Shown piece by piece: positions 1 to 9,851 of a DNA stretch of 64,000 nt (positions within the stretch are counted from its first letter, which is position 1; every line of letters starts with the position of its first letter). The DNA is taken from positions 82,901 to 146,900 of the forward strand of contig JADJVW010000016.1 of assembly GCA_016710365.1 (NCBI GenBank), written 5' to 3'. A model generated the notes under the pieces. The model did not search any database. It saw nothing but the letters and a program-made list of their open reading frames with translations, and was not told where the DNA came from. A program made the translations under genes and the position numbers. Source of the DNA: Candidatus Caldilinea saccharophila (GTDB lineage Bacteria > Chloroflexota > Anaerolineae > Caldilineales > Caldilineaceae).

Positions 1-2791
1 ATTGCTGCTGCTTCATGATATCACCGACAGCAAACGCGCCGAGCAGGAACTCCGCAGCAGTGAGGAGCGCTATCGCATTCTTTACACAAAGACGCCTGCC
101 ATGCTGCACTCACTCGACCGCAAGGGACGCATCATCAGCGTCACCGATTACTGGTTGGAGCAGATGGGTTATACGCGCAACGACGTGATCGGCCATGAGA
201 GCACGGAATTCATGACCGCGGCGTCGCGGCAACGCGTCGGCGCCGCAGATGCGCCCGCTTTGCTTGCCGATGCTGCCCTCAAGGATGTTCCCTACGAATT
301 TTTGCGGCGCGACGGCGCTGTGATCGAGACGCTGGTCTCGTCTGTAGCCGAGCGCACCACAGAAGGACATGTGGTGCGCTTCTTGATGGTGATGCAGGAT
401 GTCACCGAACGCAACCAGGCGTGGCGCGAACTGCAAGAGAGCGAACAGCGTTATCGCACGCTCATCGACTACGCTCCCTTTCCGGCGTTGGTCACCTCCC
501 TTGCGACTGGCAGTGTGCTTTACAACAATGCATCTGCAGAGGCGCTCTTTGAGATCCAAGGACTGCCGCCCGACAGTAAAATTGCCCGCAACTTCTACGT
601 TGAGGTTGACGATCGCCAGCGTTTGCTGCAGAAGCTGAGCACTGAGCAGCGCGTCCTCAACGCTGAGATGCAAATGCAGACGGCTACAGGACGCCGGCTG
701 TGGGTGTTGCTGTCAGCCATCTCCATGGAGTTTGGCGGCGAGCCTGCAATCTTCGGCATCTTTAACGATATCACCGAGCGCAAGCGGATCGACGAGCAAT
801 TGCGCGAGAATGAGCGCCGCTATCGGCTGTTGGCGGAAAATGCATCGGATATAATCTGGATGCTGGGGCTTGATTTGCAAATTCTCTATTGCAGTCCTTC
901 GTTGACGCGCCTTACCGGCCATGCATTAGAAGATGTTGTTCGACATAATTTTGACTCCCTGATGGCGCCTGGCTCACTCGAACAGATAGAGGCGATTGTA
1001 GGGCGCTTAGTGACTGACGCCAGCAGCGGCAATGCGACGCCCATGCTGACGATGGACCTTGAAGTGCAGTGTCAAGATGGCAGCCGTCTCTGGACGGACA
1101 CCACCCTTCAAGTTATGTATGATGACCAGCAGCCGATTGGCATTTTGGGCGTCACGCGCGATATCACGGCGCGGCGCGACGCCCAGGAGGCGATGCGGCT
1201 GGCAAAAGAAGCTGCCGAGGCGGCCACGCAGGCGAAGAGCGAATTCCTCGCCAACATGAGCCACGAAATCCGCACCCCGATGAACGCCATCATCGGCATG
1301 ACCAGCTTATTGCTCAGTACGCCGCTCACCGCGGAGCAATATGACTTTGTGGAAACGGTGCGCACGAGCAGCGACAACTTGCTTTCGCTTATCAACGACA
1401 TTCTCGACTTTTCCAAAATCGAATCCGGCAAGCTGGAGCTGGAGCAGCATCCCTTTGTCTTGCTGCCCTGCATTGAGTCGGCGCTCGACCTGATTTCAGT
1501 GCAGGCGGCGCGCAAGCAACTCGAACTTACCTACGCGCTGCACGGCGCCGCGCCCGACCAGGTGATCGGCGACGCCACGCGTCTGCGCCAGGTGCTGGTT
1601 AATCTGTTGAGCAACGCCGTCAAGTTTACAGACCGCGGTGAGGTCAATGTTCGTCTGACCGCGCAACGTGTAACAGAAACAGAGGCAGGGGAAAATACGC
1701 TGCCGCTCTATTCCCTCCATTTTGAGGTGCAGGATAGCGGCATTGGCATCTTGCAAGATCAACAGCCGCTGCTTTTCCAATCCTTCAGCCAGTTGGACGC
1801 CTCCACCACGCGCCGCTTTGGCGGCACTGGCCTCGGCCTGGCAATCTCGCGGCGGCTGATCGAGTTGATGGGCGGCTCCATCTGGGTGGAGAGCGAAGGA
1901 GTCGGGCATGGCTCGACCTTTCACATTGCCCTGACGCTGCCGGCCCTGACCGGCCTTCCCCAATGCCGGTGGACTCGCTGGAAACGCTGCTGGGCAAGCG
2001 CGCGCTCATCGTCGATGACAGTCTCACCAATCAGAAAATTTTGAGTCACCACCTGTTTCAGTGGCAGATGAAGGCGACTGCGGTCTCCTCTGCTGCGGCT
2101 GCGCTGGCCGCGCTCGCGCAAGGGGATGCCTTTGATGTCGTCCTGCTTGATTTGCAGATGCCTGAAATGGATGGGCTGATGCTTGCCGCCGAAATCAGGC
2201 GCCGTCCCAGCGCAACCGCACCCCACCTGCTGCTGCTGACTTCGATGGACTTTGACGCGGATCAGGCTCGCTCCTCCGGCGTTGCCGTCTCCCTTCGCAA
2301 ACCTGTCAAACCTGCCTTGTTGCGCGAGGCGTTGCTCACCCTGTGGCAGCACAGCCAGACGGAGGCGAAAGAGACAACGGGCGTCCAGTGGGATCCGCAG
2401 ATGGCGGAAAAGCGGGCCGCTGCGCATTCTGGTTGCCGAAGACAACCTTGTCAACCAAAAAGTCATCCAGACAATGTTGGGGCGTCTGGGCTACCGCGCC
2501 GATCTTGTCAGTGACGGCTTGCAAGCGGTGGAGGCGTTGCAACGCCAGATGTACGACGTCATCATGATGGATGTGCAGATGCCAGAAATGGACGGCGTCG
2601 AGGCTACGCACGCCATCCGTCACGAACTTTCCCTCGCTCGCCAGCCCTATATTATCGCGATGACAGCCAACGCCTTTGCGGATCAGCGGCGCACTTATCT
2701 GGAAAGTGGCATGGACGATTATGTGAGCAAACCGGTGCAGCCACAGATGCTGCTCGCTGCTTTGAAACGCATCCCCCTGCCCGCGGTGTAA
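1..2791 (+). CDS. Hybrid sensor histidine kinase, PAS3-HisKA-HATPase-REC-REC (5' partial, two frame breaks)
   Basis: The 5' end lies outside the window: the first residues (DITDSKRAEQEL) are already the end of a PAS/PAC unit. Three further PAS domains follow (about residues 20-140, 145-260 and 265-395 of the visible part), then a HisKA domain with the phospho-acceptor His in NMSHEIRTPMNA (codon 1262-1264) and a HATPase_c domain with N box (LVNLLSNAVKF), G1 (DSGIGI) and G2 (GGTGLGLAISRR). Two receiver domains end the protein, each with acidic pocket, acceptor Asp (LLDLQMPEMDG; MMDVQMPEMDG) and Lys (RKPVKP; SKPVQP). The frame slips at about 1945-1962 (next to CCTTCCCC) and back at about 2414-2416 (a GGG run); both receivers are otherwise intact, so indel errors are likely. 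The role is cytoplasmic signal transduction; the signal is unknown and no response regulator lies adjacent. Confidence 0.9.
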
Positions 2792-2850
2792 GCCGTCTCC
2801 AACGGAGAGTAGTCAGACTGCGCGGTAACACCCCTTGCATCACCTCATCT

Positions 2851-2879
2851 TTGACGAAAGCGCACGAATGCGTTACGAT
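2851..2879 (+). promoter_or_regulatory. Putative sigma70-type promoter before the GroEL-like gene
   Basis: TTGACG (2851-2856), a 17-bp spacer and TACGAT (2874-2879). It lies about 80 bp upstream of the chosen start of the GroEL-like gene and downstream of the kinase stop. The match is by eye only. Confidence 0.4.
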
Positions 2880-2960
2880 AACAACCATTGATTGGGAAGC
2901 GCCCCCGCCCATTCAATCTGTTATAAATTTTTATCCATCCCAATCATTGCTCCTAAATTC

Positions 2961-4627
2961 ATGAAACGAACGCAACGCCCGTCTCCATTATCGAGACCTG
3001 TAACCCGACCTGGACTCGCCTTTCAGCCTGATGCAGGGAACCAATTCTTCGGCGGCATTGCGGCATTGGCCGACATGCTGGCGCTCACCCTCGGCCCCAC
3101 CAGCGGGCCTGTGATGAGCTACGACGAGACGCGGCGCAAGGTGGAGGTGCTCGACGATGCCGCCACCACGCTGCGGCGCATCCTCGGCCTGGGCCGCCCC
3201 GATCTCGATGTCGGCGCCATGCTGTTGCGCGGCGTCGTCTGGCGCTTGGAACAACAGGTGGGCGATGGCGGCGCGACGGCTGTCGTCCTCATGCGCGCGT
3301 TGATCGAGGAAGGGATGCGGCAGGTGACCTCAGGCGCCAACGCGATGCGCCTGATCGAAGGGATGCGGCGCGGCGCTGCCATCGCCCTGGATGCACTCCA
3401 TGCCCAGAGTTCCCCTGTGACAGGGGAGCGCAGCCTGGCTGCCGTCGCCCGCGCCGTGATGCAGGACGACGATCTGGCTGCGGTACTAGGCGAAATGAGC
3501 TATCTGCTTGGCGCCGATGGGCACCTGCAGATCGAGTCCTATGTAGCGCCTTACCTGGAACGCCAGTATCTTGGCGGCGCCCACTATGGCGCTGAGATCG
3601 GCAGCATGTACTTCTACACGGAACCGGAGCGCAAACGCACGGTGTTATCTTCGCCGGCCGTCGCTCTGCTCGACAAGCCGCTCAACGACGCCGAGCAAGC
3701 CGTTGCCTTGCTGGAAGCCGCTATCAACGCCGGCCGTAAATCGCTGCTGATCATCGCGCCCGACGTGTCGGGCCTGCGCTCAACCTGCTGGTGACCAACC
3801 ACATGCAGCCGGCTGACAAACGGAAACTCATCATTCTGGCAGTTAAGCCGAAAGCAGTGGGCGACGAACGGCGTTTTGCGTTGCAAGACCTGGCCGCAAT
3901 GACCGGCGCCGCTGTTTTGGGGGAAATTGGCGCGCGGACTGCGCGCACTGCACGCGCCGAAGATCTCGGCATTGCCCAGCGCGTCGAATTCGCCGACCGC
4001 AACCTGGTGGTGACGATGGAAGGCGAGCGACGCAGCGTCATCCAGCAGCAGATCGTCGATCTGAGCAACCGTCTGGCGCACACGCCCTATGACGACGACG
4101 AACGCCCGATTTTGACGCGGCGGCTGGCTGCCCTCACCGGCGGGATCGGCGTGCTCAAGATTGGCGCCTATCACCAGCCCGCACGTGATTTGCGCCGCGC
4201 TCAGGCCGAACGCGCCTGGAAAGTCCTCTCCGCGGTGCAGCGCGGCGGGGTCGTGGCTGGCGGCGGCGGCGCACTCTTGCATTGCCAATCCGCGCTTTTG
4301 GCCGCGGCTGTCCACGAACCCGAAGCCGACTGCGAGCTTGGGATGCGCGTCCTTGCTCAAGCACTGCTGGCGCCCCAGCGCCAGATCCTGACCAACGCAG
4401 GCGTGACCGCGCCGGCTGTCTATCTCCAGCGGCTTGTGGAAATGGGCGCGCCCGCGGCTTACGATGTCGCATCCGCTGCCATCGTCGATGCGCAACGCAG
4501 CGGCCTGCTGGATGCCACTGATGTCGTGGCGGCTGTGTTGCAAGCGGCCGTCAGCGGCGCCATCATGATGCTCAGCACCGACGCCATCGTCTATCATCGC
4601 AAGCCACAACAAAGTTTTACACCTTAA
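2961..4627 (+). CDS. Divergent GroEL/Cpn60-like chaperonin (one frame break)
   Basis: About 555 aa after repair, the usual Cpn60 length. Recognisable Cpn60 signatures are LTLGPTSGPV near the N-terminus, VGDGGATAVVLMRALIEEG (GroEL has AGDGTTT), GVVAGGGGALLH (GroEL VVAGGG) and a C-terminal block GLLDATDVVAAVLQAAVSGA. The Asp matching GroEL Asp87 is kept. The helix that carries catalytic Asp398 in GroEL reads AERAWKVLSAVQRGG, with Arg at the aligned position, so ATP hydrolysis is doubtful. The apical segment is also diverged and the GGM tail is absent. The frame breaks at about 3776: restoring one G gives GLALNLLVTNHM. ATG 2961 is preferred over an upstream start because homology begins just after it. 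It is probably a paralogue with a specialised role, co-transcribed with the next gene 10 bp downstream. Confidence 0.8.
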
Positions 4628-4637
4628 AGATACGCAT

Positions 4638-5468
4638 ATGCCCGTAATCCTTTCTTTGACTCAAGATCGTGAAGGTCTCTGGGCGCTCGGCCCAGAAGGT
4701 CTCTTTCGTTTGGCCGACGGCGACCTGACGGCAACCTCGCAGCCGGACGCGCAACCAGCCTGTTGTTTTTACGACGGTGAACGCATGTTGGTGGGCGGCG
4801 CCACGCATGGCGTCGCCTATGCCACGCCCGACGGCGGCTGGCAGGCCGGCTGGCTGGATGGCGTCACCGCGCCGGTCGTCTATCTCGCGCCCGACCCGGA
4901 CCAAATGCACAGCGGCGTCATTCTTGCGGGCACCGCTGGCGGCGGCGTGCTGCGCAGCACGAACTGGGGACGGCACTGGAGCGTTTGCAATTTTGGACTG
5001 TTTGACTTTGACGTGCTGACGTTGGCGTGGGCGCCGGTGCAGCCGGCTGGGGCGTGGCCGCCGGTGCAGGTGGTTTTCGCCGGCGCGTTGGGCGGCGTCT
5101 ATCGCTCGCCCAATGGCGGTCGCGGCTGGAAGCAGGTTGCCACTACGCCCGCGCCGGTGTTGTCGCTGGCAATTGCCGCGGATTTCCATCAGGGCGGCGC
5201 GGTGCTTGCCGGCACAGAAGGCGCTGGCCTGTGGCGGTCGCACGACGGCGGCTATACCTTTGCCCCGGTCGCGGGTGCGCCTGCTGTCGTCAACGCGTTG
5301 GCCGCCCTGCCGGATGGCTGGCTGCTCAGCGATGCGGAACGCATCTGGCGCTCGGACGATGATGGCGTGACGTGGACTGCCACGGATCAACCTCCCGCGT
5401 TCACGTTCCTCCCCACCGCACAGGGCGTGGCCGCAGGCGGCATGGAAGGCGTTTTCTGGGTCAAGTAG
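4638..5468 (+). CDS. Asp-box (BNR/sortilin-type) beta-propeller protein
   Basis: 276 aa built of repeated Asp-box units of the form S-x-D/N-x-G-x-x-W: STNWGRHW, SPNGGRGW, SHDGGYTF and SDDDGVTW, each following a V-L/F-A-G-T strand. This predicts a small, possibly single-sheet-set propeller. No signal peptide or membrane segment is visible, so it should be cytoplasmic. It starts 10 bp after the GroEL-like stop and ends 6 bp before the next start, so it belongs to the same transcription unit. Asp-box propellers occur in sialidases and sortilins, but no catalytic residues of those enzymes are seen. The function is unknown; a partner or client-recognition role beside the chaperonin paralogue is speculation. 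Confidence 0.8.
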   Translation: MPVILSLTQDREGLWALGPEGLFRLADGDLTATSQPDAQPACCFYDGERMLVGGATHGVAYATPDGGWQAGWLDGVTAPVVYLAPDPDQMHSGVILAGTAGGGVLRSTNWGRHWSVCNFGLFDFDVLTLAWAPVQPAGAWPPVQVVFAGALGGVYRSPNGGRGWKQVATTPAPVLSLAIAADFHQGGAVLAGTEGAGLWRSHDGGYTFAPVAGAPAVVNALAALPDGWLLSDAERIWRSDDDGVTWTATDQPPAFTFLPTAQGVAAGGMEGVFWVK

Positions 5469-5474
5469 GGACGT

Positions 5475-6402
5475 ATGACGCACTTTGCCGGATTCCGCCC
5501 ATCACTTGCATTTCACACCAACATCCTAACCATTTTTCCTGGTTTCCAACCCTGGAGCCTGCCTAAACTGGCGCGCTGGGCGGTGGAGCAAGGCTTTGCT
5601 GGCCTCGAAGTGGGGCCAGCCGTGCCGCTGAAGCCAGCCGACTTTGCCGAGGCGCGGCGCATCGGCGCGCAGATCTTCTGTCTTACCTACGGCCGCAATG
5701 TGTTGGCCGGCGATCCCGACGAGCGCGCCCTGCACCAACACAACGTGCTCGAACGGCTGCGCTTTGCCCGGCGGCGAAGGCATCCCGCTCGTCGTGCTGG
5801 CAACAGGGCGCGCGCCCGGCAAGAGTCTGCGCGCCAACTTGCCGGACGTGGTGGCGTGGTTCTCTGAACAGGTGCTGCCCCTGGCGCGCGCCGGCAACGT
5901 CACCGTCGCTGTGGAAAACTGTCCGGCGGTCGGCAACATCGCCACCAGTCCGGCCATGTGGCACGAACTCTTTGACAAAGCCCTGCCCGATTTGAATCTG
6001 ACCTTTGATCCCAGCCATCTGGTCTGGCAGTTTGTCGATCCCTACGCTGCCGTACGCGACTATGCCCCGCGCGTGCGCCACGTGCATGTCAAAGACACGC
6101 GCGTCGACCGCGACCGTCTTGCCCGCGAAGGCATCGACGGCGATGGCTGGTGGCGCTACACCTTGCCGGGGTGGGGCGAACTCAACTGGGCGACGTTGCT
6201 CGCCGAACTCCAGCGCGTCGAATACGCCGGTTGCCTCAGCATCGAGCACGAAGACGCGGTCTGGGATCGCTCCGAAGGGCAGATTCTTCAATCGCTGCTG
6301 CTGAGCAAGCGTTACCTCGAACAGTTTCTGGCCGATCCGGTCGATGTGCCCGCGGTGGAGGCGGTCGCGCCGGAAAAAGTAGCCGGTGTGAAACCGATTT
6401 GA
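5475..6402 (+). CDS. Sugar phosphate isomerase/epimerase, AP-endonuclease-2-like TIM barrel (one frame break)
   Basis: About 308 aa. The TIM-barrel family signature is clear: GLEVGPAVPL early, VAVENCP (metal-site Glu) in the middle, LTFDPSHLVWQ (metal-site Asp/His), RHVHVKDTR and a late SIEHED strand. These are the residues that hold the divalent metal in xylose-isomerase-like epimerases. The frame breaks at about 5770, between LERLRFA and GGEGIPLVVLATG. It directly precedes a Gfo/Idh/MocA dehydrogenase and a fucose-isomerase-like gene, the usual setting for catabolism of rare sugars or inositol-like compounds. The substrate cannot be told from sequence alone. Confidence 0.85.
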
Positions 6403-6430
6403 GGGGCGAGTTGCGAGTTGCGAGGGGCGA
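6403..6430. repeat. Heptamer tandem repeat (GGGGCGA/GTTGCGA)
   Basis: Four uninterrupted 7-bp units directly after the preceding stop codon: GGGGCGA, GTTGCGA, GTTGCGA, GGGGCGA. The same two units recur at 55091-55104. Confidence 0.75.
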
Positions 6431-6477
6431 GAGTTTGTCTCCCTGTCTCCCCATCTTACTCACCAAGGATCACCAAA

Positions 6478-7479
6478 ATGACTACAAAGATCCGCGTCGG
6501 CTTCATCGGCGCTGGACGCATGGCTCATCTTCATGCCAACTTGATCGCAGAGGAGGCGGATGTGCAGATTGCGGCGGCGGCCGACGTCGATGCCGCGCGC
6601 GGCGCTGCCTTTGTCCAGAAGTGGGGCGGCGTCGCCTTTTCCGACCACCGCGCCATGCTGGAGCAGGCGCCGCTCGACGCGGTCTACATCTGCACGCCCA
6701 CCACGCAGCACGCCGCGATCGGGCTGGATTGCCTGTCGTACGGGGTGGCGCTCTATGTCGAGAAGCCGCTCGACCTCGACCTGCGCCTGGCGCGCCGCTT
6801 TGTCGAGGCTGCTGAAGCAGGCCAGACGCTTGCCATGACCGGCTTGCAGTGGCGTTACAGCGAGGCCTATCGTCGCGCGGAAGAGCTGATCGGCGATGCG
6901 CCAATTGCCCTCGTCAACTTGCGCTGGTACTGGACGCGGCCGCCGATCCGCTGGATGTGGGATCGTGCGTTGGCTGGCGGGCAGATTGTCGATCAGAACA
7001 TCCACCTGGTCGATGTCGGCAGCGCGTTGGCCGGGGACGTCACCACGGTCTACGCGGCATACAACGCGCGCCAGGTCAACCAGGAGCCGGAGTTCGCCAA
7101 CTGGGATGGCTACGCACTTACGCTGCATTTTGCGCGCGGTGCGGTCGGCGTCTGCGCCGGTGCGTATGCGCTTTTCCCTGAGATCCAACTTGGGCCGGCA
7201 GCCGACTTTTGCCTGCGCGACCGCATGGTGCGCATCACTGACAAATATGTGCAGCTTTACACGCCCGCCGGGGTCGAGACGTGGGAGAATACAGAGCCGC
7301 TGCATCGCGGCGCCAACCGTGCCTTCCTGGCTGCGGTGCGCACGCAGGATGGCGCCTTGATTCGGACGCCGTTGCGCACCGGTCTGCTATCGACGGCTAC
7401 CGTACTGGCCGCCAATCGTTCCGCAGCTACTGGCGCACCGGTGAACGTAGCGACATTTTTAACCGCGGAGAGTGCATAA
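6478..7479 (+). CDS. Gfo/Idh/MocA family NAD(P)-dependent sugar dehydrogenase
   Basis: 333 aa. The N-terminal Rossmann fold has VGFIGAGRMAHLHA as dinucleotide loop. VEKPLDLD carries the Lys-Pro of the family's EKP motif, and VDQNIHLVDVG provides the C-terminal domain His helix (the family's D-x-x-x-H position). The start ATG 6478 follows a short spacer behind the heptamer repeat. An upstream in-frame extension is non-homologous. The stop overlaps the next start (TAATG at 7477-7481), indicating translational coupling. It probably oxidises a sugar, sugar acid or cyclitol that is then handled by the neighbouring isomerases. Confidence 0.9.
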   Translation: MTTKIRVGFIGAGRMAHLHANLIAEEADVQIAAAADVDAARGAAFVQKWGGVAFSDHRAMLEQAPLDAVYICTPTTQHAAIGLDCLSYGVALYVEKPLDLDLRLARRFVEAAEAGQTLAMTGLQWRYSEAYRRAEELIGDAPIALVNLRWYWTRPPIRWMWDRALAGGQIVDQNIHLVDVGSALAGDVTTVYAAYNARQVNQEPEFANWDGYALTLHFARGAVGVCAGAYALFPEIQLGPAADFCLRDRMVRITDKYVQLYTPAGVETWENTEPLHRGANRAFLAAVRTQDGALIRTPLRTGLLSTATVLAANRSAATGAPVNVATFLTAESA

Positions 7480-8856
7480 TGGCGTTGAATTCTGCCCAAC
7501 CCACGGTGGCGCTTGTAGCGATTGCGCGGCCCACCTTCGACGCACCGCTTGCCCACTCGGTGGCGGATGGTGTGCTGGAGCAATTGACGCAAGCCGGTAT
7601 CACGGTTGTCGGGTCAGGCCGCGCCTTGATCATGGATGGGGAGGGCGCGCAACGCGCTCACGCCGCACTCCAGCAAGCCACGTTTGATTTGCTGATCTTG
7701 TTGCAGGCCAGTTTTGCCGACAGCAGCATGGCCGTGGAATTGGCGCAGATTGCGTCTGCGCGCCAGGCGCCGGTGCTGTTGTGGGCGACGCCCGATGCAC
7801 GTGAGGGCGGGCGGCTGCGCCTGAACAGCCTCTGCGGCATCAATCTCGCCGGCCATGCCCTGATGCTGCGTGGCATTGCCTACGACTACCTGCTGTCCCC
7901 TGCCGCTGCACCGGACGCGCTGGAGACAATCGTGGTGCTGGCGCGTGCGGGTCGCGCGCGGCGCAAGCTGCGCGACGCCACGATCGGCGTCGTCGGCGAG
8001 CATCCGGCCGGCTTCGATACCTGCGTTTACGACCCGGCCGATCTCGCATCGCTCTTTGGCGTGCGCGTAGCGCCTGTGGCCCTGGCCGATGTGTTGGCGC
8101 AGGCCGCGGCGGCCCCGGAGACAGCGCGCGATAGGTTTGTGACGCGCGTCACCACCATCGCGCCGAATGTCGAGCAGTTGGACGTGAGCGCGGTGCGCGG
8201 TACGGCCGGCGTCTATCACGCGCTGCGCGAACTGGCGGACCGGGAGGCGCTGGCCGGGGTGGCGGTGCGCTGCTGGCCGGAGTTTTTCACCGAGCTGGGC
8301 TGCGCCGCGTGTGGCGCCATGAGTGTGCTCAACGAGGAACAGTGTCCGGCGAGCTGCGAGGCGGATGTCAACGGCACGGTCACGTCGCTGCTGCTGCAGG
8401 CGCTGAGCGCGCAGCCGGTCTTTATCACCGACCTCGTTTCCATCGAAGCGGCGAGCGACAGCGCGGTGCTCTGGCACTGCGGCCTGGCGCCAGTGAGTAT
8501 GGCCGATCCGCAGCGAGATTCTGGGCACAGTTCACAGCAATCGCAAGCTGCCGCTGCTCTTCGAGTTCCCGCTCAAGCCCGGCCGCGTCACGCTTGCGCG
8601 CCTGCATCGCACGGCGCTGGATAACGGCACAGCCGGCTATCAACTTGTCATCGGCGGCGGCGAGATGATGCGCGCGCCCAAGAGCTTCACGGGCACGAGC
8701 GGCGTGCTACGCTTCGACCGGCCGGCGACGGAAGTGCTCGATACGATCCTGCGCATGGGGCTGGAGCATCACGTCAGCATCGTCTACGGCGACTACCGGG
8801 CGGAGTTGCGCAGCTTTGCCCGGCTGGTGGGGCTGGAGGTGGTGGAGCTGGCTTGA
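7479..8856 (+). CDS. L-fucose/L-arabinose isomerase-like protein (one frame break)
   Basis: About 458 aa. The layout is that of the fucose isomerase family: an N-terminal Rossmann-like part (DLLILLQASFADS, VLLWATPDAREGG, LCGINLAGHAL), a central domain (VRCWPEFFTELGCAACGAMS, then CEADVNGTVTSLLLQAL, which supplies the acidic metal ligands) and a C-terminal domain (ILGTVHSNRKLPLLFEFPLKPG, LVIGGGEM, GLEHHVSIVYGD). The frame slips at about 8507-8515. The start ATG overlaps the preceding stop. Members of this family interconvert aldoses and ketoses, but several Chloroflexota paralogues are uncharacterised, so the substrate is open. Confidence 0.82.
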
Positions 8857-8870
8857 TCGTGACAAGACAA

Positions 8871-9290
8871 TCAAGTCTTTTGCATCCAGTCAACGACGTA
8901 CTGCGCAAACTGTTGAAGCATATCCAGTTGATGCAAGTTGCGATACACTTCGTCCCAGTCGATTCCCAGGTATTCGTGAATCAAAATATTGCGAAATCCG
9001 GCAATGGGCGCTAAGGCGCGAGCAAAATCCGATGGCAGGACTTGTAGCTCAGCCATGCGCAGAATACCTTCATAGTAGTCAGCCGGTTTCTGCGCATCTT
9101 CCAGCACAATGATCCGATTGCAGATGTCGATGCAGCACTGAGCGGCGACTTCCAGGTTTCGCTCTACAATATCACGCAAAAACGGATCTGCATCAAAATC
9201 ACTGCGAGCCATGCCGGTAAATGTTGCCAGCCTCTGCAAGCGCTCGTTGAGTTCGTTCAAGCGCCGCTCGATACCGTTGAATTCGCTCAC
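8871..9290 (-). CDS. hepT: HepT-like HEPN toxin (DUF86)
   Basis: 139 aa, all-helical. It carries the HEPN ribonuclease motif R-x4-H-x-Y as RNILIHEY near residue 110, followed by LGIDWDEVY typical of DUF86. In characterised pairs HepT cleaves RNA and is silenced when MntA adenylates the Tyr of this motif. The start is a GTG at 9290 and lies inside the end of the antitoxin gene; a shorter ATG start would cut off the conserved first helix. It is convergent with the sugar isomerase, 15 bp away. Base composition is visibly more AT-rich than its neighbours, consistent with acquisition. Confidence 0.85.
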   Translation of the reverse strand: MSEFNGIERRLNELNERLQRLATFTGMARSDFDADPFLRDIVERNLEVAAQCCIDICNRIIVLEDAQKPADYYEGILRMAELQVLPSDFARALAPIAGFRNILIHEYLGIDWDEVYRNLHQLDMLQQFAQYVVDWMQKT

Positions 9291-9708
9291 TGGTGCGTCC
9301 CTTTTGCTGGTAAATCTGTTGACGCTGCTGGCGCAGGATCGGAAGGTAGTCGCCGTAGCGGCTCAGCACCGTTGCTTCATACTCTACGCGAATGGCTTCG
9401 GTGCGCTTGTACAGACAGCGACCGTGTGCGATCACATGATAAGCCAGCTCGACCGGAATACGGTTCAACCACACGACATCGACGTGACCTGGCGCAACAG
9501 GGGCTAATTCCTGTCCGGTCGCCACCAGCAGGCGGGCGATTGCATGGGCAAAGGCGGCGCGTATACCGGCGCCGTCTGCGTCATGATCGAGCAGAAGCGC
9601 AAAATCGTAGTCGCTTGCAGGACCGGCTTTCCCGTCCGCACGCGACCCAAACAGATAGATGATCTGGATGGCCGGTTGTTCCGTGACGATCTGTTCAAGA
9701 TCCGTCAT
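9199..9708 (-). CDS. mntA: MntA-like minimal nucleotidyltransferase antitoxin
   Basis: About 169 aa. The nucleotidyltransferase signature GS-x10-D-x-D is complete (GSRADGKAGPASDYD) close to the N-terminus. This enzyme class transfers AMP from ATP to the HepT toxin. ATG 9708 gives the usual short lead before the motif; ATGs at 9732 and 9816 are in frame but extend the N-terminus without homology. The 3' end overlaps hepT by 92 bp, longer than the few bases usual for this pair. Either the overlap is real or a small indel has removed an earlier stop. Confidence 0.85.
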   Translation of the reverse strand: MTDLEQIVTEQPAIQIIYLFGSRADGKAGPASDYDFALLLDHDADGAGIRAAFAHAIARLLVATGQELAPVAPGHVDVVWLNRIPVELAYHVIAHGRCLYKRTEAIRVEYEATVLSRYGDYLPILRQQRQQIYQQKGRTSERIQRYRAALERTQRALAEAGNIYRHGSQ

Positions 9709-9851
9709 AGCCAGGAAGTTTGTCTGAACCATTTGCAAAGTGACCCGTATCATGTAAACACACTGCGTCGATGCCTGTCTGACCGGCGTCAGCGTCATTA
9801 TACGCACGAACTGCACAATCGCACCAGCACCCGCGGAGAAAGAGAGAAATC

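Noticed and set aside
2961..4627. The housekeeping GroEL
   Set aside because: The loss of the aligned Asp398, the diverged apical part, the missing GGM tail and the absence of groES argue for a paralogue.
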